Below, piece after piece: positions 37,283-46,647 of a DNA stretch of 64,000 nt. Numbering within the stretch: the first letter of the stretch is position 1; every line of letters starts with the position of its first letter. Below the pieces are notes generated by a model, which worked only from the letters and a program-made list of their open reading frames with translations, made no database searches and was not told where the DNA came from. This stretch comes from Ralstonia sp. TCR112 (GTDB lineage: Bacteria; Pseudomonadota; Gammaproteobacteria; Burkholderiales; Burkholderiaceae), in NCBI RefSeq assembly GCF_007997035.1, contig NZ_VOSS01000090.1, forward strand, positions 1 through 64,000. The letters run 5' to 3'. The position numbers and the translations under genes were made by a program.

Positions 37283-38518
37283 TTACTGGTAACCCTTCGG
37301 GAACGGATTCGGTTCGATCAGACCGGACTCGTAGACCACCTTGAACTGGCCGTCCGTCTGCACTTGCCCGATGCGCGTCTTGCTCCACAGGTGGTGGTTG
37401 GCGTGCACCTTCACGTAGCCTTCCGGCGCGGTGTTCAGCTCGATGCCGGGCGAGGCCGCGACCACCTTGTCGACGTCAAAACTGCCGGCCTTTTCCACCG
37501 CCGCCTTCCACAGCCACGGGCCGAGGTAAGCCGCCTGCGTGACGTCGCCGATGACGGCCTTGGCGCCGTACTTGGCCTTGAAGGCCTCGACGAATTTCTT
37601 GTTGTTGGGGTTGTCCAGGCTCTGGAAGTACTTCATGGAGGCGTAGAAGCCGGCCATGTTCTCGCCGCCGATACCGAGCAGTTCATCCTCCGTGACGGAC
37701 AGCGTCAGCAGCGTCTGCTTGTCGGCGGTCACGCCCGCTGCCTTCATCTGCTTGTAGAAGGCCACGTTGGAGCCGCCCACCACAGCGGCAAAAATCACGT
37801 CAGGCTTCTTCAGCTTCATCTTGTTGATCAGCGAGCCAAACTGCGTGTTGCCGAGCGGGTAGTACTCCTCGCCGACCACCTCGCCGTGCAGCACGTTTTC
37901 GATGTGCTTGCGCGCGATCTTCATCGACGTGCGCGGCCAGATGTAATCGGAGCCGACCAGATAGAACGTCTTGGCCTTCTTCTCCTTGGCCACCCAATCC
38001 AGCCCGGCCAGGATCTGCTGCGTGGCTTCCTGCCCCGTGTAGATCACGTTCTTGGATTGCTCGAGCCCCTCGTAGAACGTGGGGTAGTACAGCAGGCCGT
38101 TGTCTTTCTCGAACACCGGCAGCACGGCCTTGCGCGAGGCCGACGTCCAGCAGCCGAACACGGTGGCGACACGGTCAGCTTCGAGCAGCTTCTTCGCCTT
38201 CTCGGCGAAGGTCGGCCAATCCGATGCGCCGTCCTCCTGGATGATCTTGATCTTGCGCCCCAGCACGCCGCCCGCAGCATTGATCTGGTCGATTGCCAGG
38301 CGCTCTGCCTGGATCGATCCGGTCTCGCTGATCGCCATGGTGCCGGTGGCCGAATGCAGTTGGCCCACGGTGACCTCGGTGTCGGTCACGGCAAGCTTGG
38401 TGGCATTGACCTTGGCGGTCGGGTACGACTGCGCGAGCGCGGCGAGCGGCGCCGCCAGCAGAGGCGTGACGGCAAGACACAAGGCGAGGCGCCGAAGGCG
38501 CGAGGGGTGGCGTGACAT
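37283..38518 (-). CDS. urtA: Urea/amide ABC transporter substrate-binding protein UrtA
   Basis: A 411-residue periplasmic binding protein. The signal peptide (RLALCLAVTPLLAAPLAALA) is cleaved before QSYPTAKVN. The mature part has type I periplasmic-fold segments typical of UrtA/FmdD: VGQLHSATGTMAISETGSIQ, FGCWTSASRKAVLPVFE, LLYYPTFYEGLEQSKNVIYT, and the C-terminal NHHLWSKTRIGQVQTDGQF. It is the first gene of the leftward operon, with GGGAGAAACCACG before the ATG at 38518. Urea versus small amides cannot be separated from sequence alone. Confidence 0.94.
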   Translation of the reverse strand: MSRHPSRLRRLALCLAVTPLLAAPLAALAQSYPTAKVNATKLAVTDTEVTVGQLHSATGTMAISETGSIQAERLAIDQINAAGGVLGRKIKIIQEDGASDWPTFAEKAKKLLEADRVATVFGCWTSASRKAVLPVFEKDNGLLYYPTFYEGLEQSKNVIYTGQEATQQILAGLDWVAKEKKAKTFYLVGSDYIWPRTSMKIARKHIENVLHGEVVGEEYYPLGNTQFGSLINKMKLKKPDVIFAAVVGGSNVAFYKQMKAAGVTADKQTLLTLSVTEDELLGIGGENMAGFYASMKYFQSLDNPNNKKFVEAFKAKYGAKAVIGDVTQAAYLGPWLWKAAVEKAGSFDVDKVVAASPGIELNTAPEGYVKVHANHHLWSKTRIGQVQTDGQFKVVYESGLIEPNPFPKGYQ

Positions 38519-38599
38519 CGTGGTTTCTCCCGGTTGCGGATGGTGGTCGGTGTGAACAGGCATGGAGGCAAGCCTAGGCGGGGGCCTCGATTGCCGGAA

Positions 38600-38615
38600 T
38601 ACGTCAACCGACGTA
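38600..38615. promoter_or_regulatory. Inverted repeat TACGTC-N4-GACGTA in the urtA / sensor-kinase divergent promoter
   Basis: TACGTCAACCGACGTA is a perfect 6-bp dyad with a 4-base centre, 82 bp upstream of urtA and 167 bp upstream of the kinase gene. TAC...GTA half-sites suit NarL/LuxR-type response regulators, and one is encoded downstream of the kinase at 42160. The link is inferred. Confidence 0.6.
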
Positions 38616-38781
38616 CAACGCGGCCGCATTGCACGGCGCAGCCATCCGCAATCAAAAACACAGCGGCATCACGACAGTGAACCGGCCGAGTGCGAGGGCG
38701 GAACGGAACTTGCATCGCCCGCCGCGCCTACTCGCCTAGAGCACGAAGCTCAGGCGCGGTTCACCGAAACGGGGAGCGTTC

Positions 38782-41700
38782 GTGCACCAATCCGGCACCC
38801 AGCGCATCGTCAAGATCCGTCGTGACTACAACACGTGGGTCGCCGACGAGACGCTGGAAGACTACGCATTGCGCTATACGCCGCGCGGATTCCGCAAATG
38901 GTCGGAATTCCGCGTGGCCAACACCGCGCTGGGAGCCACGTCGTTCCTGGCGCTGGAGGCCATTGGCGGTTCGCTCGCCATCAACTACGGCTTTACCAAC
39001 GCGTTCTGGGCGATCGTGGTGGTGAGCGTGCTGATCTTCTTGACCGGCCTGCCGATCAGCTATTACGCAGCGCGCTTCGGCGTCGACATGGATTTGCTCA
39101 CGCGCGGCGCCGGCTTCGGCTACATCGGCTCGACGGTCACCTCGCTTGTGTATGCGACCTTCACGTTCATCTTCCTGGCGCTGGAGGCGGCCATCATGGC
39201 GCTGGCCGTGCAGCTTTACGTCGGGCTGCCCCTGCCCATCGCCTATGTGCTGTGCTCGCTGGTGATCATCCCGCTGGTGACGCACGGCATCACGGCCATC
39301 AACAAGCTGCAGAGCTGGACCCAGGTGCTGTGGCTCGTGTTGCTGGTGCTGCCCTACGCTGCGGTGCTGCTGCGCAATCCGCGCGCGTTTGCCGACTGGC
39401 CGAGCTTTGGCGGCCTGTCGGAATCGGGCCGCGATTTCAACCTGCTGGCCTTTGGCGCCGGCTGCACCGTGGCCTTTGCGCTGATCGTGCAGATTGGCGA
39501 GCAGGTCGACTACCTGCGCTTCCTGCCCGAAAAGACGCGCGCCAACCGCGGCAAGTGGTGGCTGGCACTGCTGGCGGCAGGCCCCGGTTGGGTGGTGCCT
39601 GGCGCGCTGAAAATGCTGGGCGGTTCCTTTCTGGTCTTCCTCGCCGTTCAGCACGAGGTGGGCACGGCGCGCGCGTGGAGCCCACGCAGATGTACCTGGT
39701 GGCCTATCAGTATGTGTTCGGCTCGCCTGCATTGGCGATGGCGGCCATGGCGTTGTTCGTGGTGGTGTCGCAGATCAAGATCAACGTCACCAACGCCTAC
39801 GCCGGTTCACTGGCATGGTCCAACTTCTTTGCGCGCCTCACGCACAGTCATCCGGGCCGGGTGGTGTGGCTCGTCTTCAACGTACTGATCGCACTGCTGC
39901 TGATGGAGCTGGGCGTGTTCGAGGCGCTGAGCGAAGTGCTGGCGCTGTACGCCAACGTCGCCATCGCCTGGATCGGCGCGCTCGTGGCGGACCTCGTCAT
40001 CAACAAGCCGTTGGGATACAGCCCCGCACACATCGAGTTCAAGCGCGCTTACCTGTACGACGTCAATCCGGTTGGCGTGGGCGCCATGCTGATTGCCTCG
40101 GTGGTCGCGACGCTTGCTCACCTCGGGTTGTTCGGTGCCGTGACCGAAGCGCTGTCGCCGTTCGTCGCATTGGGCATGGCGTTCCTTTGCGCGCCGCTCA
40201 TCGCCGTGGCCACGCGCGGGCGGTTCTACCTCGCCCGCAAGGTGCACGCGCCCGCCGACGCCGAACATGCGCACGCCGGCGCCATGCGTTGCGTCATCTG
40301 CGAGAACGTGTTCGAGCGAGAAGACATGGCGCATTGCCCCGCCTACGCCGGCAGCATCTGCTCGCTGTGCTGCTCGCTGGACGCGCGCTGCGGCGATGCC
40401 TGCAAGCCGCACGGCCGACTGTCTGCGCAAATCGCACAGGCTTGGCGGCATTGGTTTCCAAACACTGAACTGCCGCGACTGCACGTGCGTGTGGCGCAGT
40501 ACGCCGCCGTGCTGCTGATCGTGCTGGGCTTGTTGGCAGGCGTACTGACGCTGATCTACTACCAGACCGCCGTCACGCTGAGCGCGGACCAATCGCCGTT
40601 GCAATTGCTGGCGCGCGGTTACATCAAGGCGTTCTTTGCGCTGGCGCTGGTCGGCTGCGTGGGCGCCTGGTGGCTGGTGCTTGCCAAGGAAAGTCGCAAG
40701 GTCGCGCAGGAAGAGTCCAACCGCCAGACCATGCTGCTGATGCGCGAAATCGAAGCGCACCGCAAGACCGACGCCATGCTGCAGCAGGCCAAGCAAGCCG
40801 CCGAGTCTGCCAACCGGGCCAAGAGCCGCTACGTGACTGGCTTGAGCCACGAACTGCGCACGCCGCTCAACAGCATCCTTGGCTATGCGCAACTGCTGAT
40901 GCGCGATCCGTCGATGGCACCGGCGCGCCGCGAAGGCCTGGCCACCATCTTCCGCAGCGGCGAGCACTTGCTGGCCCTGGTCGATGGGCTGCTGGACGTG
41001 GCACGCATCGAGGCCGGCAAGCTGCAACTCGACGTGAGCCAGGTGGCGTTTCCAGCGTTCCTCACGCAGATCGAAGCGATGATGGAGCCGCATGCCTCGG
41101 AAAAAGGACTGGCCTTCCGCATGGAGCATGTAGGCCGCATTCCCGACGCGGTGCGCATGGACGAAAAGCGTGTGCGCCAGATCCTGATCAATCTGCTGGG
41201 CAACGCGGTGCGGTTTACCGAGAGCGGCACGGTGTCGCTGCGTGTGGCCTACGCGCGTGAGCTGGCGACCTTCGAAATTCTCGATACCGGCATCGGCATT
41301 GCCTCGGACGAGCTGGAACGCATCTTCCTGCCCTTCGAACGCGGCGCCGCAGCGCACGCGCAGGACAACGGCGCCGGCCTCGGCTTGACCATCTGCCGCA
41401 TGCTCACCACGCTGATGGGCGGCCAGCTGAGCGTGGACAGTGTGCCCGGCGAAGGTACGCGCTTTACCGTGCGGTTGTTCCTGCCGGAGGTGCGCGAGCC
41501 CCGCGCGGTCGACCGCATCCGTCATGTCAGCGGCTATCGCGGTGCGCGGCGGACCGTGCTGGTGGTGGATGACCAACGCGAGCAGCGCCGTATCGTGGTG
41601 GGCGCGCTCGCGCCGCTGGGCTTCACGCTCGTCGAAGCCGCCAGCGGGCCCGAGGCGATGCGCCAGCTCGGCACGCTGCAGGTCGACCTGATCGTGATGG

Positions 41701-42179
41701 ACGTGTCGATGCCATCGATGGACGGCTTCGAGGCCAGCCGGCTGATCCGCAGGCAGGCACTCAGTGTTGCGCCGATCCTGGTGTTGTCGGCCAATGCGTT
41801 TGCGGGTGACCGCGCGCGCGGTGCCGCCGCCGGCTGCGATGACTACCTTGCCAAGCCCGTCCACCTGCCGCATCTGCTCGACAAAGTGGGCGAGTTGCTC
41901 AACCTCGAATGGATCGTCGACAGCGAAGCAGGTGCGGAAGCGCCGCCGCCGGCACGCTCGCACGCGCCGCTGCCGGCCGAGCTGGTCGCACAGTTGCGGC
42001 CGTTGCTCGAGATCGGTTACATCCGCGGGCTCATCGAATTGCTGGACGAAGCCGAACATCGCCATCCTGACCTTGCCGGCGCGCTGCAACCTGTGCGATC
42101 GGCCGCGCGGCGCTTCCGATTGACTGAACTGGATAGGTTGCTCAAAGGAGCCCCTTCAGATGAACACAGCGTGGATTGA
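38782..42179 (+). CDS. NCS1-permease / Cys-rich / hybrid histidine kinase fusion, apparent frameshift near 39675
   Basis: A very large sensor of about 1,132 residues once one base is restored. Residues 1-~300 read in one frame: an NCS1 (nucleobase-cation symporter-like) permease, with NTWVADETLEDYALRYTPRG and many membrane helices. After the GC-rich run at 39667-39675 the permease continues in another frame (VEPTQMYLVAYQYVFG, VSQIKINVTNAYAGSLAWSN). Then come a Cys-rich cluster (bases 40290-40405: CVICENVFERED, ICSLCCSLDARCGDACK), two more helices, a coiled coil, HisKA (His in LSHELRTPLNS, codon 40848), HATPase, a receiver (Asp in VMDVSMPSMDG, codon 41700) and a C-terminal helical domain. The start is GTG with GGGGAG. 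It pairs with the regulator it overlaps. Confidence 0.85.
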
Positions 42180-43146
42180 CCATGGCAGCGCGGCGGCGCT
42201 GCATCTGCCATCGGCTCCGCAGACGATCGGTGCGGCCGCTGGGGGTTCCGGCGTCGTGCTCATCGTCGACGATACGCCGGACAATCTGGCGTTGCTGTCC
42301 GATGCGCTCGACGCCGTCGGCTACACCGTGCTGGTGGCGCTGGACGGCCCCAGCGCACTCGATCGCATCGAGCGTCTGACGCCCGACATCATCCTGCTGG
42401 ACGCCGTCATGCCCGGCATCAGCGGCTTCGAGACCTGTGAGCACATCAAGGCCAATGCGCGCCACGCGCAGATTCCCGTGATCTTCATGACGGGACTGAC
42501 GGAGAGCGAGCATGTTGTGCGCGGCTTCCGTGCCGGCGGGATCGACTACATCACCAAGCCGATCCGCCCCGAAGAGGTGCTCGCGCGCGTCGCCGCGCAT
42601 CTGGAGCGCGCCCGTGCGCACCGGCAGGCAGACGAAATCGTTGGCCTGGGCGGCCGTGCGGCGCTGGTGGCCGATGTGCACGGCGCGATCCACTGGCGCA
42701 GCTCGCGGGTCGCGCCGTTGTTTGCGCGCTTCTATCCGGACCACGGCGACATGCAGCGGCTGCCGCCGGTATTGCAGCAGTGGCTGGCGCAGAGCGTGCG
42801 GCCCGTCGGCGTACCCGAAGCCGGCCGGATGGCGGAAGACGGTGAGGGCGTGCGGCTGGTGGCAAGGCTGGCTGGCCCCGCGCCGCACAGCGCATGGGTC
42901 ATCCAGTTGGAAGAGCACGACGACCGCAAGGTGAGCGATCGCCTTTGCGCAAGGTTTCGTCTGACCGCACGCGAGGCCGAGGTGCTGCTGTGGATTTCAC
43001 GCGGCAAGACCAACCGCGACATCGGCGACATCCTCGGTATGCGGCCGCGTACCGTCAACAAGCATCTCGAGCACATCTTCGAGAAGCTTGGTGTGGAAAC
43101 GCGCGCGGCTGCTGCTGCGCTGGCTTTGCAGGCTCAGCCGGGTTGA
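42160..43146 (+). CDS. Response regulator with NarL/LuxR-type DNA-binding domain
   Basis: A 328-residue regulator: receiver (about 32-150, LIVDDTPDN, phospho-acceptor Asp81 in LLDAVMPGISG, Lys in YITKPIRPEE), a linker domain of about 100 residues, and a GerE helix-turn-helix (about 262-322: LTAREAEVLLWISRGKTNRD, MRPRTVNKHLEHIFEKLGVE). Its start overlaps the kinase gene by 20 bases, so the pair is co-translated. The probable target is the divergent urt-amidase operon through the dyad at 38600. Confidence 0.93.
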   Translation: MNTAWIDHGSAAALHLPSAPQTIGAAAGGSGVVLIVDDTPDNLALLSDALDAVGYTVLVALDGPSALDRIERLTPDIILLDAVMPGISGFETCEHIKANARHAQIPVIFMTGLTESEHVVRGFRAGGIDYITKPIRPEEVLARVAAHLERARAHRQADEIVGLGGRAALVADVHGAIHWRSSRVAPLFARFYPDHGDMQRLPPVLQQWLAQSVRPVGVPEAGRMAEDGEGVRLVARLAGPAPHSAWVIQLEEHDDRKVSDRLCARFRLTAREAEVLLWISRGKTNRDIGDILGMRPRTVNKHLEHIFEKLGVETRAAAAALALQAQPG

Positions 43147-43192
43147 GGGTCCGTCGGGCTGCGCCGGCTTCGTGGCGGGCACGCTTGTAGCG

Positions 43193-44086
43193 CTAGCCCT
43201 GACCACGCACGTAGCGCCATTCGAAGCCGTCTCCTGAGCGCTGCACCTTGCCCGCGGACGTTTCCGGAAAATGGGCGGCGAAGACCGTCGCGTCGGTTTC
43301 AGCCGCCCGGTCCAAAAGCCAGCGCCGCGACTCACGCGCCTGCGCCTGATCCAGGCAGAACACCGAGTTCCACGCCGGCTGGTACACCTGGATCGCGCTG
43401 TGCATGACGTCGCCGGAGAAGAGCGCCGTTTCGCCACACGATCTCACCTCGATCGCCATATGGCCGAAGCTGTGCCCGAACGTGGGCACGAAGCGGATGC
43501 CGTCAAGAATCTCTTCGCCCGCGTCGCGCACCGCGCGGGCCTGCCCGGCTTCAATCAGCGGCAGCACGCTGTCTTCAAAGACCATCCGCCGCGGCTGGCC
43601 TTCCGGCATCGCGAAGAAGTCCTGCTCGCGCTGGCCGAACACATAGGTCGCGTTGGGAAAGACGGGCACCCATCGCCCGTCCTGCCAATGCGTGTTCCAG
43701 CCGACATGGTCGACATGCAGGTGCGTCAGCAGCACGTAGTCGACGTGTTCCGGCTGGAAACCCGCGGCCGCAAACCGCTCCAGCACGGGATTGTCGAGCC
43801 GGTCAAACAACGCGTTGAACGGCCGCGACTTGCCGTTGCCGATGCCGGTATCGACCACGATGGTGAGCCCGTTGGCCTGCACTACCCACAGATGGGTTTT
43901 CAGCGGTATCCGCCGGTTGGTCAGGTCAAGGCTGGCCGTGGCAAAGCGCGCTTCGAGCGTGCGGCCCGCCTCTTCGGTCCAGAGCGGAAACAGCTGTTCG
44001 GGCGTCAGCGCAAAATCGGTTTCGTCGACGCGGGTGATGGTTGCCGCGCCAACGCGATGGGCAGGGGAGGCAGATTTCACCGGCAT
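43193..44086 (-). CDS. Metallo-beta-lactamase-fold hydrolase
   Basis: A 297-residue MBL-fold enzyme. The di-zinc motif is THLHVDHVGWN, followed by TFGHSFGHMAIEV and FSGDVMHSAIQVYQPAW with the bridging Asp, and a C-terminal AAHFPETSAGKV His. The layout resembles lactonases and other COG0491 hydrolases, but the substrate is not evident; AHL-lactonase activity is possible and not shown. The ATG at 44086 (MPVKSASPAH) follows GGAGACC. It lies downstream of the broken MFS gene in the same direction. Confidence 0.87.
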   Translation of the reverse strand: MPVKSASPAHRVGAATITRVDETDFALTPEQLFPLWTEEAGRTLEARFATASLDLTNRRIPLKTHLWVVQANGLTIVVDTGIGNGKSRPFNALFDRLDNPVLERFAAAGFQPEHVDYVLLTHLHVDHVGWNTHWQDGRWVPVFPNATYVFGQREQDFFAMPEGQPRRMVFEDSVLPLIEAGQARAVRDAGEEILDGIRFVPTFGHSFGHMAIEVRSCGETALFSGDVMHSAIQVYQPAWNSVFCLDQAQARESRRWLLDRAAETDATVFAAHFPETSAGKVQRSGDGFEWRYVRGQG

Positions 44087-44102
44087 GACGGGTCTCCGAA
44101 AA

Positions 44103-45464
44103 TCACTGTGTGCTGGCAAGCGGCACCCGCCGCGTTGCGATGGTGTACAGGACCGCGCTGGCAAGCGCAGACACGCCGCCGACCAGCGCTAGCGCCATGC
44201 CCAAACTGGTGCCAGTTTGCCCCAGGCGCTCGTTCAGGTAACCGACCGACAGCGGCCCGACGCCACCGCTGATCGCGTTGGTCATGAACACCAGCAAGGC
44301 GAGCGACCGGCCGCGCATGCGGTTTGGCATGGCGATTTGCAGCGGCACGGGCGCCAGGCCCATCGCAATGCTGGCGGCAAACGCGCAGGCGCCGTAAAGC
44401 ACCACGGCCACACTGCTCTCACCCACCAGCGGCATCGCGATGGCCGCAGGCACCAAGATCGCAACAGCGCAGGCCGAGAAGGCCAATACGCGCCGCAAGG
44501 CCGTCTCGTCAGTCACGCGCGTGGCCAGCATGCCGGCGCACGCGACCCCGAGCATGCCACCGATCATGTAAGCGGGCGCCGCCATCTGGCCGACCACATT
44601 GGGCGCGAGATGAAACCGGCGCATCAGCAGTGTCGGAAATCATGCAGCGTGCGAATAGAACAGCGTGATCAGCGCGACATACGCGGCAAAGTACGCCAGA
44701 CAGAAGCGGTTGCGCACGAACAGCTCGCTCAGCACGTCTTTGAGCGATGGCACCTCGTCTTCGGCGCGCGCGGCGTGGGCCTGGACTTCGCGCCGCTGCG
44801 GCTCACGTACGGTCAGGGCGACGAGCGCAGCGAGCGCGAGCCCGGGGAGGCCCACCGCGATGAACACGGCCTGCCAGGGCGCGATGTCGTGCGCCGCCAG
44901 CCAGGCGCTTCCGCTGCCGGCCGCGGCCGCCGACAACAGCATGCCGCCGCCAAACAGCGCCAGGCCGCCGCCCACGTACGGCCCGAGCATGAAGACGCTG
45001 CTGGCACGCGCGACGCGGCGCGGCGCAAAGATGTCGCTGAAGATCGACAGTGCAGCGGGGCTTAACGCCGCTTCGGCAATGGCGGTGCCGGCACGCGCTA
45101 CGAGCAGCTCCGGAAAGTTCGTCGCGAACCCGCATGCGGTGGTCGAGATCGCCCAGATGGCGATGCACGCCGCGATCAACTTGACGCGATTGGCCCGGTC
45201 GACAAGTCGCGCGACAAACACGCCCGCCGTCGCATAGCACATCGTGAAGGAGAAGCCTTGCAGCAAGCCGATCTGCGTGTCGCTCAGCGCAAGCGACTGT
45301 TTGATCGGCTGCACGAGGATGCTGACGACCTGCCGGTCCAGGTACGAGAAGGCAAAGCACACAAAGAACAGCAGGACGATGTAGACGGGGTGGCCGACAT
45401 TGCCGGCCGCACGCAGCGGCGCAACGTCGTCGGGCGGCTCCGTTGAAAGGGTCTGGGTACGCAT
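44103..45464 (-). pseudogene. MFS transporter (spinster-like) interrupted by an in-frame TGA
   Basis: The major-facilitator gene would encode 453 residues with 12 helices. The first 274 (HPVYIVLLFFVCFAFSYLDR, QGFSFTMCYATAGVFVARLV, and on to LITLFYSHAA) end at TGA (bases 44642-44640). The same frame continues FPTLLMRRFHLAPNVVGQMA to 44103 with the last five helices. The family has Trp at this point (SHAAWFPTLL), so one C-to-T change on the plus strand (TGG to TGA) explains it; there is no length change. The product as read would be non-functional. The ATG at 45464 follows GGAGACC. Confidence 0.85.
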
Positions 45465-45513
45465 CGTGGTCTCCGTATTGTTATGTGGCGAGGTCAACCG
45501 AATGGTTGCCCGC

Positions 45514-46530
45514 TCAATCGAGATGGGCTTCCGAGGCGAGCAGGGCGATGCAGTCGCCCGGCTCCACGCGTGCAAACGTGCGCATGCACATGACCGTGCC
45601 GTCGCCGGCGAACGTGATGTTCTCGGGGGCTGCCCACGGGCGGTGCGGATCGAAAAGCCGCCCGGCGAGTTGACCGGCGCGGACTTGGTCGCCCAGGGCG
45701 AAGGTCGGCTCGAAGACGCCCGCATGCGGTGCGTACACGTAATGGCGCGCGCCTTCCACGCGCAGGAAGCGCGTCTGTTTTGGCGCTGGCACGGCCGGCT
45801 CCGGCATCACGCCAAGCCGATGCAGCACGCGCTGCAGGCCGGCTTCGACGATCGCAAGGTTGCCGGCGTCGCAGCCGGCATGGCCGCCAAACTCTCCGCA
45901 GAAGAACAACTTGCCGTGGCGCTCGGCGGCAGCGGCGAAGGTCCGGTCTTCGCCAAGCAGATCCATGATCATGGTGTGCGGTGCGCCAAAGTCGCGCACC
46001 AGATCCAGGTACAGCGCGCGTTGTTCACCGTGCGCCGGCGGGGACGCCAGCAGCGTTGGCAGGTGATCGAACGATGCGCCGCCCGCATGGAGGTCGATCA
46101 CGACATCTGCACGCGGCAGCAGTTCGGTCTCGACATAGTGCGCAATCATTTCGGTCGGCTGCCCGTTGCGCGCACCAGGAAACATGCGGTTCAGGTTGCC
46201 CCGGTCGACGGGGGACGTGCGCGAGCCGTTGAGGAAGGCCGGGAAATTCAGCCCCGGAATCACGATCAGGCGGCCGCGCGTCGCCATGGACGGCAGCCGC
46301 TGCAGTAACTTCATCAGGGCGACGGGGCCTTCGTATTCGTCTCCATGATTTCCGCCAGTCAGCAGCACAGTCGGGCCGGTCCCTTCGCCGGCATTGCACA
46401 CCGCAATGGGGATCGGAATATGCCCGTAGGCGGAGCGGTCATGTGACCACGGCAGGCGCAGCGTTCCGGTCTGGAAGCCGACGCGTTCGAAGTCGATGTC
46501 GGTGGCGATGAGCGAGGCAGACGTTGTCAT
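45514..46530 (-). CDS. Succinylglutamate desuccinylase/aspartoacylase-family deacylase (DoeB-like)
   Basis: A 338-residue zinc hydrolase. Metal ligands are His and Glu in GGNHGDEYEG and a later His in VIDLHAGGASFDHL; SRTSPVDRGNLNRMFPGARN is the substrate loop shared with DoeB (N-alpha-acetyl-diaminobutyrate deacetylase of ectoine breakdown) and related enzymes. A biotinyl-like C-terminal strand region (FEPTFALGDQVRAGQLAGRL, VEPGDCIALL) follows. No other ectoine gene is nearby, so the substrate stays open. It is upstream of, and co-directional with, the broken MFS transporter, its likely uptake partner. Confidence 0.83.
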   Translation of the reverse strand: MTTSASLIATDIDFERVGFQTGTLRLPWSHDRSAYGHIPIPIAVCNAGEGTGPTVLLTGGNHGDEYEGPVALMKLLQRLPSMATRGRLIVIPGLNFPAFLNGSRTSPVDRGNLNRMFPGARNGQPTEMIAHYVETELLPRADVVIDLHAGGASFDHLPTLLASPPAHGEQRALYLDLVRDFGAPHTMIMDLLGEDRTFAAAAERHGKLFFCGEFGGHAGCDAGNLAIVEAGLQRVLHRLGVMPEPAVPAPKQTRFLRVEGARHYVYAPHAGVFEPTFALGDQVRAGQLAGRLFDPHRPWAAPENITFAGDGTVMCMRTFARVEPGDCIALLASEAHLD

Positions 46531-46647
46531 GGCGGCAAGCGTGAAGACGAGGTGTCTTCACTATCGCCGACGCCGGAAAGCGCGGCCAATGCCGATTTCT
46601 GCGGCGGCCGATGCCTTGCAGGCATCGCGCCCGGAACGCGCCCGGGT

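Noticed and set aside
39807-42089. 760-codon minus-strand frame opposite the hybrid kinase
   Set aside because: Shadow of the kinase; composition dominated by Gln, His and Arg with no family features.
44638-44644. Possible selenocysteine or read-through TGA in the MFS gene
   Set aside because: MFS carriers are not selenoproteins, no SECIS-like hairpin was seen right after the TGA, and Trp is the expected residue.
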